Shown piece by piece: positions 56,276-64,000 of a stretch of 64,000 nt of DNA; the stretch's first letter is position 1; each line of letters begins with the position of its first letter. A program made the translations under genes and the position numbers. Below the pieces are notes generated by a model. It did not search any database, was not told where the DNA came from, and saw nothing but the letters and a program-made list of their open reading frames with translations. This stretch comes from Fredinandcohnia aciditolerans (lineage in GTDB: Bacteria; Bacillota; Bacilli; Bacillales; Bacillaceae_L): assembly GCA_003640645.1 (NCBI GenBank), contig QGHH01000012.1:62001-126000 (forward strand), in the 5' to 3' direction.

Positions 56276-57562
56276 ATGTTTGTTGATCAAGTCAAAGTGT
56301 ATGTAAAAGGTGGAGACGGTGGTAACGGGATGGTTGCTTATCGTCGTGAGAAATATGTTCCAATGGGTGGTCCAGCAGGTGGGGATGGTGGAAAAGGCGC
56401 GGACGTCATTTTTGAAGTTGAAGAAGGTTTAAGAACCTTAATGGACTTCCGATACCAACGCCACTTTAAAGCAAAACGTGGGGAACATGGAATGTCAAAG
56501 AATCAGCACGGGAAGAACGCAGAGCCGATGGTTGTTAAGGTTCCCCCTGGCACAGTCGTAACAGATGATGATACAGGTGTTGTTATTGCAGATTTAACAC
56601 AGCATGGCCAAAGAGCAGTTATCGCTAAAGGTGGTCGTGGTGGAAGAGGAAACTCTCGATTTGCAACACCAGCAAATCCTGCACCAGAAATTGCTGAAAA
56701 TGGTGAGCCAGGACAGGAACGTTATGTAAAACTTGAACTAAAGGTTTTAGCTGATGTAGGTCTAGTTGGTTTTCCAAGTGTCGGAAAGTCTACGCTATTA
56801 TCCGTTGTTTCTGCTGCAAAACCAAAAATTGCAGAGTACCATTTTACAACGATTGTACCAAATCTTGGCGTTGTTGAAACAGAGGATGGACGCAGCTTTG
56901 TGATGGCTGACCTTCCAGGTTTAATAGAGGGGGCACACCAAGGCGTCGGACTCGGACATCAATTTTTGAGACATATTGAACGAACAAGAGTCATTGTTCA
57001 TGTAATTGATATGTCAGCAATGGAAGGACGCGATCCTTATGAGGATTATCTCACTATTAATCAAGAATTAAAGGAGTATAATCTTCGTTTAACTGAACGT
57101 CCACAAGTGGTGGTCGCAAATAAAATGGATATACCTGAAGCTGAAGAAAATTTAAAAGCATTCAAAGAGAAGCTCCAGGATGATGTGAAAATTTTTCCGA
57201 TTTCGGCAATTACGAGACAAGGTCTTCGCGACTTGTTATTCACGATTGCAGATTTACTTGAAACGACTCCAGAATTTCCGCTTGAGGTCGAGGAAGATAC
57301 GAGTAATCACCGCGTGATGTATCGTCACGAAAAAGAAGAAGTCGATTTTGTTATTTCGCGTGAAAGTGACGGCTCTTTTGTCATTTCTGGAGAACGTGTC
57401 GAAAAACTCTTTAAGATGACTGATTTTACAAGAGATGAGTCTGTAAAACGATTCGCTCGCCAATTACGTGGTATGGGAATCGACGACGCATTGCGTGAAA
57501 AAGGTGCAAAACACGGGGATATCGTAAAATTGCTTGAATATGAATTTGAATTTATAGAATAA
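56276..57562 (+). CDS. obg: GTPase Obg/CgtA
   Basis: Essential GTPase in 50S assembly, stress and sporulation control. The 428 residues comprise the glycine-rich Obg fold (about 1-158, [20 protein letters not shown]), the G domain with [18 protein letters not shown] and NKMD, and the OCT domain with [24 protein letters not shown] precedes the ATG. Confidence 0.97.
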   Translation: MFVDQVKVYVKGGDGGNGMVAYRREKYVPMGGPAGGDGGKGADVIFEVEEGLRTLMDFRYQRHFKAKRGEHGMSKNQHGKNAEPMVVKVPPGTVVTDDDTGVVIADLTQHGQRAVIAKGGRGGRGNSRFATPANPAPEIAENGEPGQERYVKLELKVLADVGLVGFPSVGKSTLLSVVSAAKPKIAEYHFTTIVPNLGVVETEDGRSFVMADLPGLIEGAHQGVGLGHQFLRHIERTRVIVHVIDMSAMEGRDPYEDYLTINQELKEYNLRLTERPQVVVANKMDIPEAEENLKAFKEKLQDDVKIFPISAITRQGLRDLLFTIADLLETTPEFPLEVEEDTSNHRVMYRHEKEEVDFVISRESDGSFVISGERVEKLFKMTDFTRDESVKRFARQLRGMGIDDALREKGAKHGDIVKLLEYEFEFIE

Positions 57563-57604
57563 ATAACATGTTTAAAAGAAGGTAAGTAGGGGGGAGTAGC
57601 TTAC

Positions 57605-58045
57605 ATGGATGGCAAATTCTATCTTGTTCGTGAGGATGTACTTCCAGAAGCAGTTCGTAAAACATTGGATGCAAAGGAACTATTAGACAGTGGAGAAGCA
57701 CAATCAATTGCAGAAGCAACACAGAAAGTGGACTTAAGTAGAAGTGCTTATTACAAATATAAAGACACTGTCTTCCCTTTTCATACGACTGTTAAGGAAA
57801 AAATCATTTCATTGTTTTTTCATCTGGAGGACCGGTCTGGTACCCTTTCTCAATTATTAAGAACTGTAGCAGATACTGGTTGTAATGTATTAACAATCCA
57901 CCAAACAATTCCGCTTAGGGGAAAAGCGAATGTAACACTCTCATTAAACACATCTGGTATGCATGGTGAAGTAACTGACCTCCTAGCTAGACTTCGTAAA
58001 CTTGAATTTGTAGATAAAGTTGAAATTCTTGGAACAGGAGCATAG
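57605..58045 (+). CDS. pheB: PheB, ACT-domain protein
   Basis: 146 residues of the UPF0735 family. An N-terminal region with a helix-turn-helix look ([12 protein letters not shown]-like [17 protein letters not shown]) is followed by an ACT domain ([20 protein letters not shown]). The biochemical role is unproven; it always sits with pheA and probably senses an aromatic amino acid. 11 bp before pheA. GGGGGGAG upstream. Confidence 0.9.
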   Translation: MDGKFYLVREDVLPEAVRKTLDAKELLDSGEAQSIAEATQKVDLSRSAYYKYKDTVFPFHTTVKEKIISLFFHLEDRSGTLSQLLRTVADTGCNVLTIHQTIPLRGKANVTLSLNTSGMHGEVTDLLARLRKLEFVDKVEILGTGA

Positions 58046-58056
58046 GGGGAAAATCG

Positions 58057-58911
58057 ATGAACATTACTAATGTCGGGTTTTTAGGACCGAATGCAACATT
58101 CACAGCACAAGCGGTTACGGCCTTGTTTCCCGGTAAGGAAAACAAACCATATCGAACAATCCCTGCATGTATTGATGCAGTAGAAAATGGGGAAGTGGAT
58201 GTGGCTGTCGTTCCAATTGAAAATACGATTGAAGGAACGGTTAATTTAACAATTGATTATCTAATTCATGTAAAACAACTTAAAATTATTGGTGAAGTGA
58301 TTATTCCAATCAAACAGCATTTAATGGTGCATCCCAACAATACAAACAACTGGGAAGATGTACAAGGCATCTATTCACACCCACATGCAATCGCGCAATG
58401 CCATAAATTTTTATATAACCATTTTCCAAATATACAGCCCATTGAAACAAGTTCTACAGGAGCAGCCGCTAAATTTGTAAGTGAGCATCCAGAGCAGAAT
58501 CATGCAGCTATTGCAAACTCATTTGCGGCAAAGGAATATGGTTTAACGATTGTAAAACATGACATTCATGATTTTGATAATAACCATACACGATTTGTTG
58601 TTTTACATAAAGAAATGTTAGATTTAGATCTAACTAAGGAAAATACAGGAGATAAAACAACCTTGATGGTTACATTGCCTTCCGATCAAGCCGGGGCATT
58701 ACATCAGGTATTGTCCGTTTTTGCCTGGAGAAAGTTAAATTTGTCTAAAATCGAATCAAGACCTATGAAAACGGGTCTTGGTAATTATTTATTTTTAATT
58801 GATATTGAACAAAGAATGGATGAAATATTAATCCCAAGTGCAATTGCAGAATTAGAAGCTCTAGGGAGTGGAGTGACTGTATTAGGAAGTTATCCATATT
58901 ATCGTATTTAG
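58057..58911 (+). CDS. pheA: Prephenate dehydratase
   Basis: Converts prephenate to phenylpyruvate. The 284 residues show the periplasmic-binding-like catalytic domain (GFLGPNATFT, VVPIENTIEGTVN, and HTRFVVL with the catalytic Thr-Arg-Phe) and a C-terminal ACT domain with GALHQVL and ESRP for phenylalanine feedback. No chorismate mutase domain is fused, as usual in Bacillus. Confidence 0.96.
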   Translation: MNITNVGFLGPNATFTAQAVTALFPGKENKPYRTIPACIDAVENGEVDVAVVPIENTIEGTVNLTIDYLIHVKQLKIIGEVIIPIKQHLMVHPNNTNNWEDVQGIYSHPHAIAQCHKFLYNHFPNIQPIETSSTGAAAKFVSEHPEQNHAAIANSFAAKEYGLTIVKHDIHDFDNNHTRFVVLHKEMLDLDLTKENTGDKTTLMVTLPSDQAGALHQVLSVFAWRKLNLSKIESRPMKTGLGNYLFLIDIEQRMDEILIPSAIAELEALGSGVTVLGSYPYYRI

Positions 58912-58935
58912 ACTCGGCAATTCGTCGAGTCTTTA
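58910..58935 (+). terminator. pheA terminator
   Basis: A 7-bp stem AGACTCG/CGAGTCT overlapping the stop, then TTAACTTT; the T run is weak. Confidence 0.55.
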
Positions 58936-58958
58936 ACTTTATTTAGTTGTAGTTAATT

Positions 58959-59050
58959 CTCCAGCGGATGCTATGATCCATTTTTCGAAAGAAATTTTTC
59001 AAGGAAGTTCAAAAGAAATCGGACAATAAATACTCCAAGTTGTATTTGAT
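58959..59050 (+). repeat. Intergenic element B, diverged relative of the element at 17238-17387
   Basis: 92 bases, from CTCCAGCGGATGC to CCAAGTTGTATTTGAT. Ends match element A at 10-12 of about 13-16 positions, while the interior is shorter and A-rich. No ORF. It may be a decayed copy. Confidence 0.35.
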
Positions 59051-59089
59051 TTTTACAGACTTTTTATGCTTGACCAGCCCTCATGCTGT

Positions 59090-59118
59090 ACATAATTTGT
59101 GAAGCCTATGCATAAGTT
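59090..59118 (+). promoter_or_regulatory. Candidate sigma-E promoter for safA
   Basis: ACATAAT at 59090-59096, 14 bp, CATAAGTT at 59111-59118: 5/7 and 6/8 to consensus. safA is a sigma-E gene in B. subtilis. Confidence 0.45.
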
Positions 59119-59192
59119 GTGATGAGAAATAGTGGCAATTTGCCTATTTTGACATAGTATGTATTGACTTATGTATAGGAGGGGAAAATCGC

Positions 59193-60635
59193 GTGAAGAT
59201 CCATATCGTTCAAAAAGGCGACACCTTATGGGAAATTGCGAAAAAATATGGGGTCGACTTCCAAGAACTAAAAGCTGTCAATACTCAGTTAAGTAATCCA
59301 GATATGATTATGCCTGGTATGAAAATTAAGGTGCCAACCGGAACTGTTCATGTAAAAAAAGAAGCTCAAATTGGTGGAGCTAAAAAAGAGGCTCAAATTA
59401 ATGTAGCACCGAAAGAGGAACAAATTCAGCATCCATTTGCTGAAATTGCACCACAACCTTTTCCTGTAATCGATTTTGAAGAGGAGGTGCCAGAGGTTGA
59501 GGAGGAAGTAAAGGGCGTTGAGACTGGACCTTATATTCCTCAAATGCCACAAATGCCTCAAATTTTTGTGATGCCGCAGATGCCGATTGCACAACCACAG
59601 ATGCCGATTGCACCGCCACCACAAATGCCGCAATATCAGCCACTAGAAATCGATATAAATAATTTTAATCTAATGGAAATGGGGATGCCACAAATTCCAA
59701 CACCACCAACCAATGTTTTACCAGGAATGATGGCGCCGGAAGAAGATTTTGGACCAGAAGAGGATTTTGAAGCAGAAATGCCGCAAATGCCACAAATGCA
59801 GCAAATGCCACAAATGCCGTTACAACAGCCAGGTATGTTTAATAATTGTGTACCAATTACGCCAGTTATGCCTGGGTATGGCTTTAATTATGTACCAGGG
59901 TTTCAGGGAGGCTTTCCACCACAACAAGGGCCGTTTAATTCGATGGGAGGATTCCCTCGAACAGAAGGGGTAAAAGAGGAAGTAAAAGAAGAAATGCTAC
60001 CTGTTCAAATGGCGCCAGTACAAATGCCACCTGTTCAAATGCAACCGCAACATCCATTTGAAATCGATATTAACAATTATAATATTATGCAAGCACAAAT
60101 GCCTCAAATGGTCGCAGGTGTAGAAGATGAATTTGAAGATGTACCTGTAATGCCACAAATGCCACAAATGGCACCAATGCAGGCACCGCCGTTTCCAATG
60201 GGGCCATGTGTACCAGTTACTCCAGTAATGCCTGGATACGGATTTAATGGAGGTTTCCCTGGACCTGCTGCCTTCGGACCAAATATGCCAATGCAAGTTA
60301 CACCACAAGCCGTAAGTCCAGCGATGGCTAATAATCCAGGACCAGGTTTTGCTGGACCAATGAATCCACAAATGATGCCATCGCAATTTTATAATAAAAA
60401 AGATTGCGGCTGTGGTGGACCGAAACCACCATTTGCAGGACATTTTCCGCAACAAGGCTACCCAATGGGGCAACCAGGATTTCAAGGACAATTCCAACCA
60501 CCATTTCAACCTCAGTTCCAAGGTGGTGGATTCCCGGGATATCAGGGTGCACCGTTTGGAATGAATCCAAATCAGCAAATGCCGTTTAACCCTATGTTTA
60601 ACATGCCAGATGTTGATGATGACTTAGACGACTAA
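59193..60635 (+). CDS. safA: SafA, spore inner-coat morphogenetic LysM protein
   Basis: 480 residues. The N-terminal LysM (MKIHIVQKGDTLWEIAKKYG, to about 50) targets cortex peptidoglycan; a basic linker and a long Met/Pro/Gln-rich region follow. MPQM units recur many times, and a composite module (EIDINN(F/Y)N ... CVP(I/V)TPVMPGYGFN) occurs twice, from about 150 and from about 288. A CGCGG cluster lies near the C-terminus. SpoVID, encoded at 17528, binds SafA in B. subtilis. GTG start with AGGAGGGG. An internal start like the C30 form was not assigned. Confidence 0.9.
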   Translation: MKIHIVQKGDTLWEIAKKYGVDFQELKAVNTQLSNPDMIMPGMKIKVPTGTVHVKKEAQIGGAKKEAQINVAPKEEQIQHPFAEIAPQPFPVIDFEEEVPEVEEEVKGVETGPYIPQMPQMPQIFVMPQMPIAQPQMPIAPPPQMPQYQPLEIDINNFNLMEMGMPQIPTPPTNVLPGMMAPEEDFGPEEDFEAEMPQMPQMQQMPQMPLQQPGMFNNCVPITPVMPGYGFNYVPGFQGGFPPQQGPFNSMGGFPRTEGVKEEVKEEMLPVQMAPVQMPPVQMQPQHPFEIDINNYNIMQAQMPQMVAGVEDEFEDVPVMPQMPQMAPMQAPPFPMGPCVPVTPVMPGYGFNGGFPGPAAFGPNMPMQVTPQAVSPAMANNPGPGFAGPMNPQMMPSQFYNKKDCGCGGPKPPFAGHFPQQGYPMGQPGFQGQFQPPFQPQFQGGGFPGYQGAPFGMNPNQQMPFNPMFNMPDVDDDLDD

Positions 60636-60651
60636 TCATAAACATATAAGT

Positions 60652-60690
60652 AGGACGAATAAATCATACATTTCGTCCTTGTATTTTTTT
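60652..60690 (+). terminator. safA terminator
   Basis: An 8-bp stem AGGACGAA/TTCGTCCT with a 12-nt loop, then TGTATTTTTTTT. Confidence 0.75.
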
Positions 60691-60864
60691 TAGTATTTAT
60701 TTATATAAAAGGTAAATTCTAAAAATCAAAAAAGAATAAAACGGACTAGTCTGTCCAAGATTTAAACAACCTGCAAAAAACTAACAGAAATAATCCCCCT
60801 TTGGATAAGCCAACCTAAAGGTGAACATGTAGATATGTTCAAAAGGTCAAAGGGGGTTATTGTA

Positions 60865-61770
60865 TTGAGGAAGATTCTCTATACAGTTTCGACTGCAGCA
60901 TTATTACTTGGTGGTTTAACAGCGTGTAATACAGATAATCAAGGGGCGGGTCCAAACAAGGATTATAATGATAATGCTAGACCAATCGGTTATTACTCGA
61001 ATGAAAATAATCGAAATAATGAAGATGGAAATGGAAACCGTCTTCGTGACAATGATGGTCCATTAACAGAAATTATGGATCGCACTGGGAATAACAGGAA
61101 TGACCGTACCGGTATTATGAACAATAGAAATGACAGAAATAATCGCACTGGCATCATGAACAGCAGAAATAACGATGACAGAACCGGTATGGTAAATAAC
61201 AATGATAAAACAAGAAAAAATCGTCCTGGGATCATGAATTATCGCGACGAACAACGTCGAAATGGTATCATGAATAACCGTAATGGTCGAACAGTTAACC
61301 CTTTTAATGACGGTAACCCAAATACAATCAGAGATAATGGACATGGACATTCCGATACTAACTATCACAGTCATCTCAATGACAATAACCATAAAGTACA
61401 AACATATGGATATTACAATGACAACGGAAATTTAGTTCGTAAAATATCCGAACGTGCTTCAAAGGTAAAAAATGTTGATGATGCTCGTGTCATCGTAACA
61501 GACGATAATGTTTTAGTTGCTGTTGATACGAATGATAATTCAAATCGTAATAATGTCCAAGACGCTGTAGAAAGGGCTGTACAGCCATTAGCTGGAAAAC
61601 GAAATGTCAATGTTGTGACAGATGAAGGTACTTTTACACGAGTACGTGATATCGATAATGATATTCGTAACGGGAATAGACGTGAAACAATTGATGCCGA
61701 CATAAAAGACCTTTTTGACAACATTGGCGATGCTATTCGTGAGCCATTCACAAATCATAATAGGGGTTAA
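60865..61770 (+). CDS. coxA: CoxA-like YhcN/YlaJ-family spore lipoprotein
   Basis: 301 residues. Lipoprotein signal MRKILYTVSTAALLLGGLTAC with Cys21. A low-complexity Asn/Arg/Asp-rich section with a repeated (R/N)TGIMNNRND-like unit (about 70-150) and a histidine-rich patch (GHGHSDTNYHSH) follow. The YhcN/YlaJ domain is at about 185-270 (ADARVIVTDDN-like DDARVIVTDDNVLVAVDTND). TTG 60865 with AAAGGGGG is preferred to ATG 60835. Next to safA as in B. subtilis, where CoxA localises to the cortex. Confidence 0.85.
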   Translation: MRKILYTVSTAALLLGGLTACNTDNQGAGPNKDYNDNARPIGYYSNENNRNNEDGNGNRLRDNDGPLTEIMDRTGNNRNDRTGIMNNRNDRNNRTGIMNSRNNDDRTGMVNNNDKTRKNRPGIMNYRDEQRRNGIMNNRNGRTVNPFNDGNPNTIRDNGHGHSDTNYHSHLNDNNHKVQTYGYYNDNGNLVRKISERASKVKNVDDARVIVTDDNVLVAVDTNDNSNRNNVQDAVERAVQPLAGKRNVNVVTDEGTFTRVRDIDNDIRNGNRRETIDADIKDLFDNIGDAIREPFTNHNRG

Positions 61771-61797
61771 TGTAAACTGCATATTGAATATTTAATT

Positions 61798-61825
61798 GGG
61801 TGTCCTTTAGGACATCCTTTTTTTA
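61798..61825 (+). terminator. coxA terminator
   Basis: An 8-bp stem GGGTGTCC/GGACATCC with a TTTA loop, then TTTTTTTA. Confidence 0.85.
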
Positions 61826-61947
61826 TGGAACATTTTTTCAAAAAACATTGGATATTCTTGTTAATAATGGTCAAACTAATTTGTGTGGGACGGTCATATA
61901 CAAGTGTAAATAAGAGTTGGCAACTAATTGTAAGAGGTGATGCCAAA

Positions 61948-62475
61948 ATGAGAATGATTGTAAAAGTAATCGTTTGTCTAACGATTGTTTTTATATTGCC
62001 TAGCTTTTCGGGAATTGGTGCCGAGTTAAAAGAAGAACACAATAATTCTGTTCAAGAGGTAACTGGTCCATTAGAGATCACTGTTATTCTTGAACGTGTT
62101 TATGTAGACGGCGAGGTAAGTGAAGAAATAATAAAAGAAACAATCCTATCAATGGAAGATTTTTGGGCACAGTATGAGGACTGGAACTTAGTTCATCAAG
62201 ATGATACTCAAGTTGTTTTTCAACAAAGAATAGACGATATTTCACCTTTGCTAAAAACAAATGGCTATTTTGGTATAACGGAAGATGGAATTTTATCTAT
62301 CTTTAATGGAAAACCAGACGAATCAGAAAAGGTTATCCAATCATTCTTTCAGATCGACGTTGAGAAGCTTGAAAGTTATCAACATGATTTACTCAAAAAG
62401 GGAATCAAAATAGGAACTAAAGATGAGTATATTAATGTAATTGAAACCTACAAAACTTATACATCCTCCCCTTGA
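61948..62475 (+). CDS. bofC: BofC, forespore checkpoint protein (bypass of forespore)
   Basis: Secreted from the forespore into the intermembrane space, where it restrains SpoIVB signalling to SpoIVFB and so times sigma-K. The 175 residues have a signal peptide (MRMIVKVIVCLTIVFILPSF), then the N-terminal beta domain (GPLEITVILERVYVDGEVSE) and the C-terminal alpha/beta domain. ATG 61948 with GAGGTGAT is chosen; the 41-codon extension from 61825 is not. No clear sigma-G promoter was recognised. Confidence 0.9.
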   Translation: MRMIVKVIVCLTIVFILPSFSGIGAELKEEHNNSVQEVTGPLEITVILERVYVDGEVSEEIIKETILSMEDFWAQYEDWNLVHQDDTQVVFQQRIDDISPLLKTNGYFGITEDGILSIFNGKPDESEKVIQSFFQIDVEKLESYQHDLLKKGIKIGTKDEYINVIETYKTYTSSP

Positions 62476-62489
62476 TATAAAACATTTTT

Positions 62490-62522
62490 GAGAGACTAGA
62501 CCCCTTCTAGTCTCTCTTTTAT
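62490..62522 (+). terminator. bofC terminator
   Basis: An 11-bp perfect stem GAGAGACTAGA/TCTAGTCTCTC with a 5-nt loop, then TTTTATTTTT. Confidence 0.85.
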
Positions 62523-62545
62523 TTTTAGTCTTTTTTTGACGAATA

Positions 62546-62554
62546 TGATAAAAT
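62546..62554 (+). promoter_or_regulatory. Extended -10 promoter for ruvAB
   Basis: TG-A-TAAAAT, about 30 bases before the ruvA TTG. TTGACG at 62536 is too close to serve as its -35. No LexA (SOS) box was seen. Confidence 0.4.
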
Positions 62555-62585
62555 GGGGTACAGCAAAGTAGGGGAGAGAATAAGT

Positions 62586-63188
62586 TTGATTGAATTTATT
62601 AAAGGGACGGTTGACTACATAAATCCGGAATATATCGTTATCGAAAATAATGGAGTGGGCTACCAAATTCTTACACCAAATCCTTTTATTTTTAAAAAAA
62701 ATAATAAGGAAATTGTTTATACATATCAGCATGTAAGAGAAGATATATTAGCACTTTATGGCTTTAAGACACGGGAAGAACGTGCATTATTTTTGAAACT
62801 CTTAAATGTTACAGGGATTGGTCCAAAGGGAGGACTCGCGATTTTGGCTTCGGGGGAACCAGAACAAGTCATTCGTGCGATAGAAAACGAGGATGAGAAA
62901 TTCCTTGTCAAGTTTCCAGGTGTAGGGAAAAAGACAGCTAGACAAATTATATTAGATCTTAAAGGAAAGCTCCACGACCTTATGCCAACACTCCATCCCG
63001 ATTTGTTTAGTGAAGATCATGAATTTGTGGACAATACGAGTCACACAGAAATTGATGAAGCAGTTGAAGCGCTTAAAGTGTTAGGTTATGCGGAGAGAGA
63101 AATCAATAAAGTGTTGCCAGAGCTAAGAAAAGAAAAGCTCTCAACGGATCAATATATTAAAAAGGCTTTACAAAAGCTATTAAAATAA
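62586..63188 (+). CDS. ruvA: Holliday junction DNA helicase subunit RuvA
   Basis: Tetrameric junction-binding protein. The 200 residues comprise an OB fold ([20 protein letters not shown]), tandem helix-hairpin-helix motifs ([36 protein letters not shown]) and the C-terminal RuvB-contact domain ([16 protein letters not shown]). TTG 62586 with AGGGGAGAG is chosen; family members begin MI-x-F-I-x-G. ATG 62553 would add 11 unrelated residues. Confidence 0.95.
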   Translation: MIEFIKGTVDYINPEYIVIENNGVGYQILTPNPFIFKKNNKEIVYTYQHVREDILALYGFKTREERALFLKLLNVTGIGPKGGLAILASGEPEQVIRAIENEDEKFLVKFPGVGKKTARQIILDLKGKLHDLMPTLHPDLFSEDHEFVDNTSHTEIDEAVEALKVLGYAEREINKVLPELRKEKLSTDQYIKKALQKLLK

Positions 63189-63202
63189 GGAGGATGCTTG
63201 GA

Positions 63203-64000
63203 TGGAGGACAGAATCGTTTCAGGTAGTGCCAATTACGAAGAGTCAGCAATCGAGCAAAGCCTCAGACCACAAACCTTAGCTCAATATATTGGTCAAGAA
63301 AAGGTAAAATCAAATTTATCGATATTTATTGAAGCAGCTAAAATGAGACAAGAAACCTTGGACCATGTATTATTATATGGGCCTCCAGGACTTGGAAAAA
63401 CAACGCTAGCTACGATTATCGCAAATGAAATGGGTGTAAATATACGGACAACCTCAGGGCCAGCTATAGAAAGGCCTGGGGATTTAGCAGCTATTTTGAC
63501 AGCACTTGAACCTGGTGATGTCCTTTTTATTGACGAAATTCATCGCCTTCAAAGGTCCATCGAGGAGGTATTATATCCTGCGATGGAGGATTTCTGTTTG
63601 GATATCGTGATTGGTAAGGGAGCGGGGGCACGTTCTGTTCGACTTGACTTACCCCCCTTTACTTTAGTTGGAGCAACAACACGTGCTGGCTCATTATCTG
63701 CACCTCTTAGGGATCGATTTGGGGTGCTGAGTCGACTTGAATATTACACTGAAAATCAATTAGCTGGTATTGTAACAAGAACAGCTGAATTGTTGGAAGT
63801 AGAAATTGATGGACAAGCAGCACAAGAAATTGCGAGACGATCAAGAGGAACTCCAAGGATTGCGAACCGTTTACTAAGACGAGTAAGAGACTTCGCACAG
63901 GTACGTGGCAATGGTACCATTACAACACAAATGGCAGATATTGCTCTAGAATTGCTACAGGTTGACCGTTTAGGTCTTGATCATATTGACCATAAATTAC
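63203..64000 (+). CDS. ruvB: Holliday junction branch-migration ATPase RuvB (3' truncated by window)
   Basis: AAA+ motor for branch migration. 266 codons are present, from [20 protein letters not shown] to the window end. Visible are [13 protein letters not shown], Walker [11 protein letters not shown], Walker [10 protein letters not shown], sensor [18 protein letters not shown] and sensor 2 region [15 protein letters not shown]. The remaining C-terminal winged-helix domain is outside the window. AAGGAGG overlaps the ruvA stop region. Confidence 0.96.

Noticed and set aside
59289-60578. Long minus-strand ORFs opposite safA (up to 193 residues)
   Set aside because: They mirror the codon repeats of safA, have His/Trp-rich nonsense composition and no ribosome-binding sites.
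59520-60620. Regular short repeats that could look like a CRISPR array
   Set aside because: They lie in the safA reading frame, encode MPQM units, vary in length and have no conserved spacers or palindromic repeat.
62536-62541. TTGACG as the -35 of a ruvA promoter
   Set aside because: It is only 7 bases from TAAAAT at 62549; a 17-bp partner would be TACAGC, a poor -10.

Overview
The window is chromosomal DNA from a low-GC, endospore-forming Bacillaceae bacterium. Nearly the whole gene order matches the Bacillus subtilis tig-to-ruvB region: tig, clpX, lonB, lonA, ysxC, the hemAXCDBL operon, spoVID-ysxE, valS, folC, comC position, spoIIB, maf, radC, mreBCD, minCD, spoIVFA-spoIVFB, rplU-prp-rpmA, spo0B, obg, pheB, pheA, safA, coxA, bofC, ruvA and ruvB. 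Sporulation genes, sigma-E/sigma-F-like promoters, a valS T-box and frequent TTG starts agree with this. No tRNA, rRNA, CRISPR array, insertion sequence or prophage gene was found.

Layout. 1-7.5 kb: proteostasis (trigger factor end, ClpX, LonB, LonA) and the ribosome-assembly GTPase YsxC. 7.5-10.6 kb: a three-gene polar amino-acid ABC importer and an antisense small membrane protein. 10.8-17.2 kb: haem synthesis from glutamyl-tRNA to uroporphyrinogen III. 17.2-20.2 kb: spore coat genes. 20.3-24.7 kb: T-box-controlled valS, then folC. 24.8-39.1 kb: a large type IV pilus locus (three minor pilin-like genes, a VanW/G5 protein, pilB, pilT, pilC, a major pilin, a prepilin peptidase, pilMNO and two uncharacterised genes) in the place where B. 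subtilis has comC alone. 39.2-46.1 kb: spoIIB, maf, radC, mreBCD, minCD (septation and cell shape). 46.1-51.1 kb: a 1469-residue secreted bacillopeptidase F-like protease between minD and spoIVFA. 51.2-58.9 kb: pro-sigma-K processing, RNase E/G, L21/Prp/L27, Spo0B, Obg and phenylalanine synthesis. 58.9-64 kb: SafA, CoxA, BofC and the RuvAB helicase, cut by the window end.

The parts least explained by the core synteny are the accessory insertions. These are the pilus locus, with a PilX-like protein that carries a glycine-rich beta-solenoid-like tail, a Glu-rich membrane protein and a PRC-barrel protein; the bacillopeptidase with its 616-bp leader; a decayed small lipoprotein gene next to clpX; and three structured intergenic elements, two of which look like diverged copies of one repeat. 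The pilus locus is the best candidate for an incompletely described system: it has both extension and retraction ATPases but no outer-membrane secretin, and its wall-crossing and adhesive parts are probably the unnamed genes.
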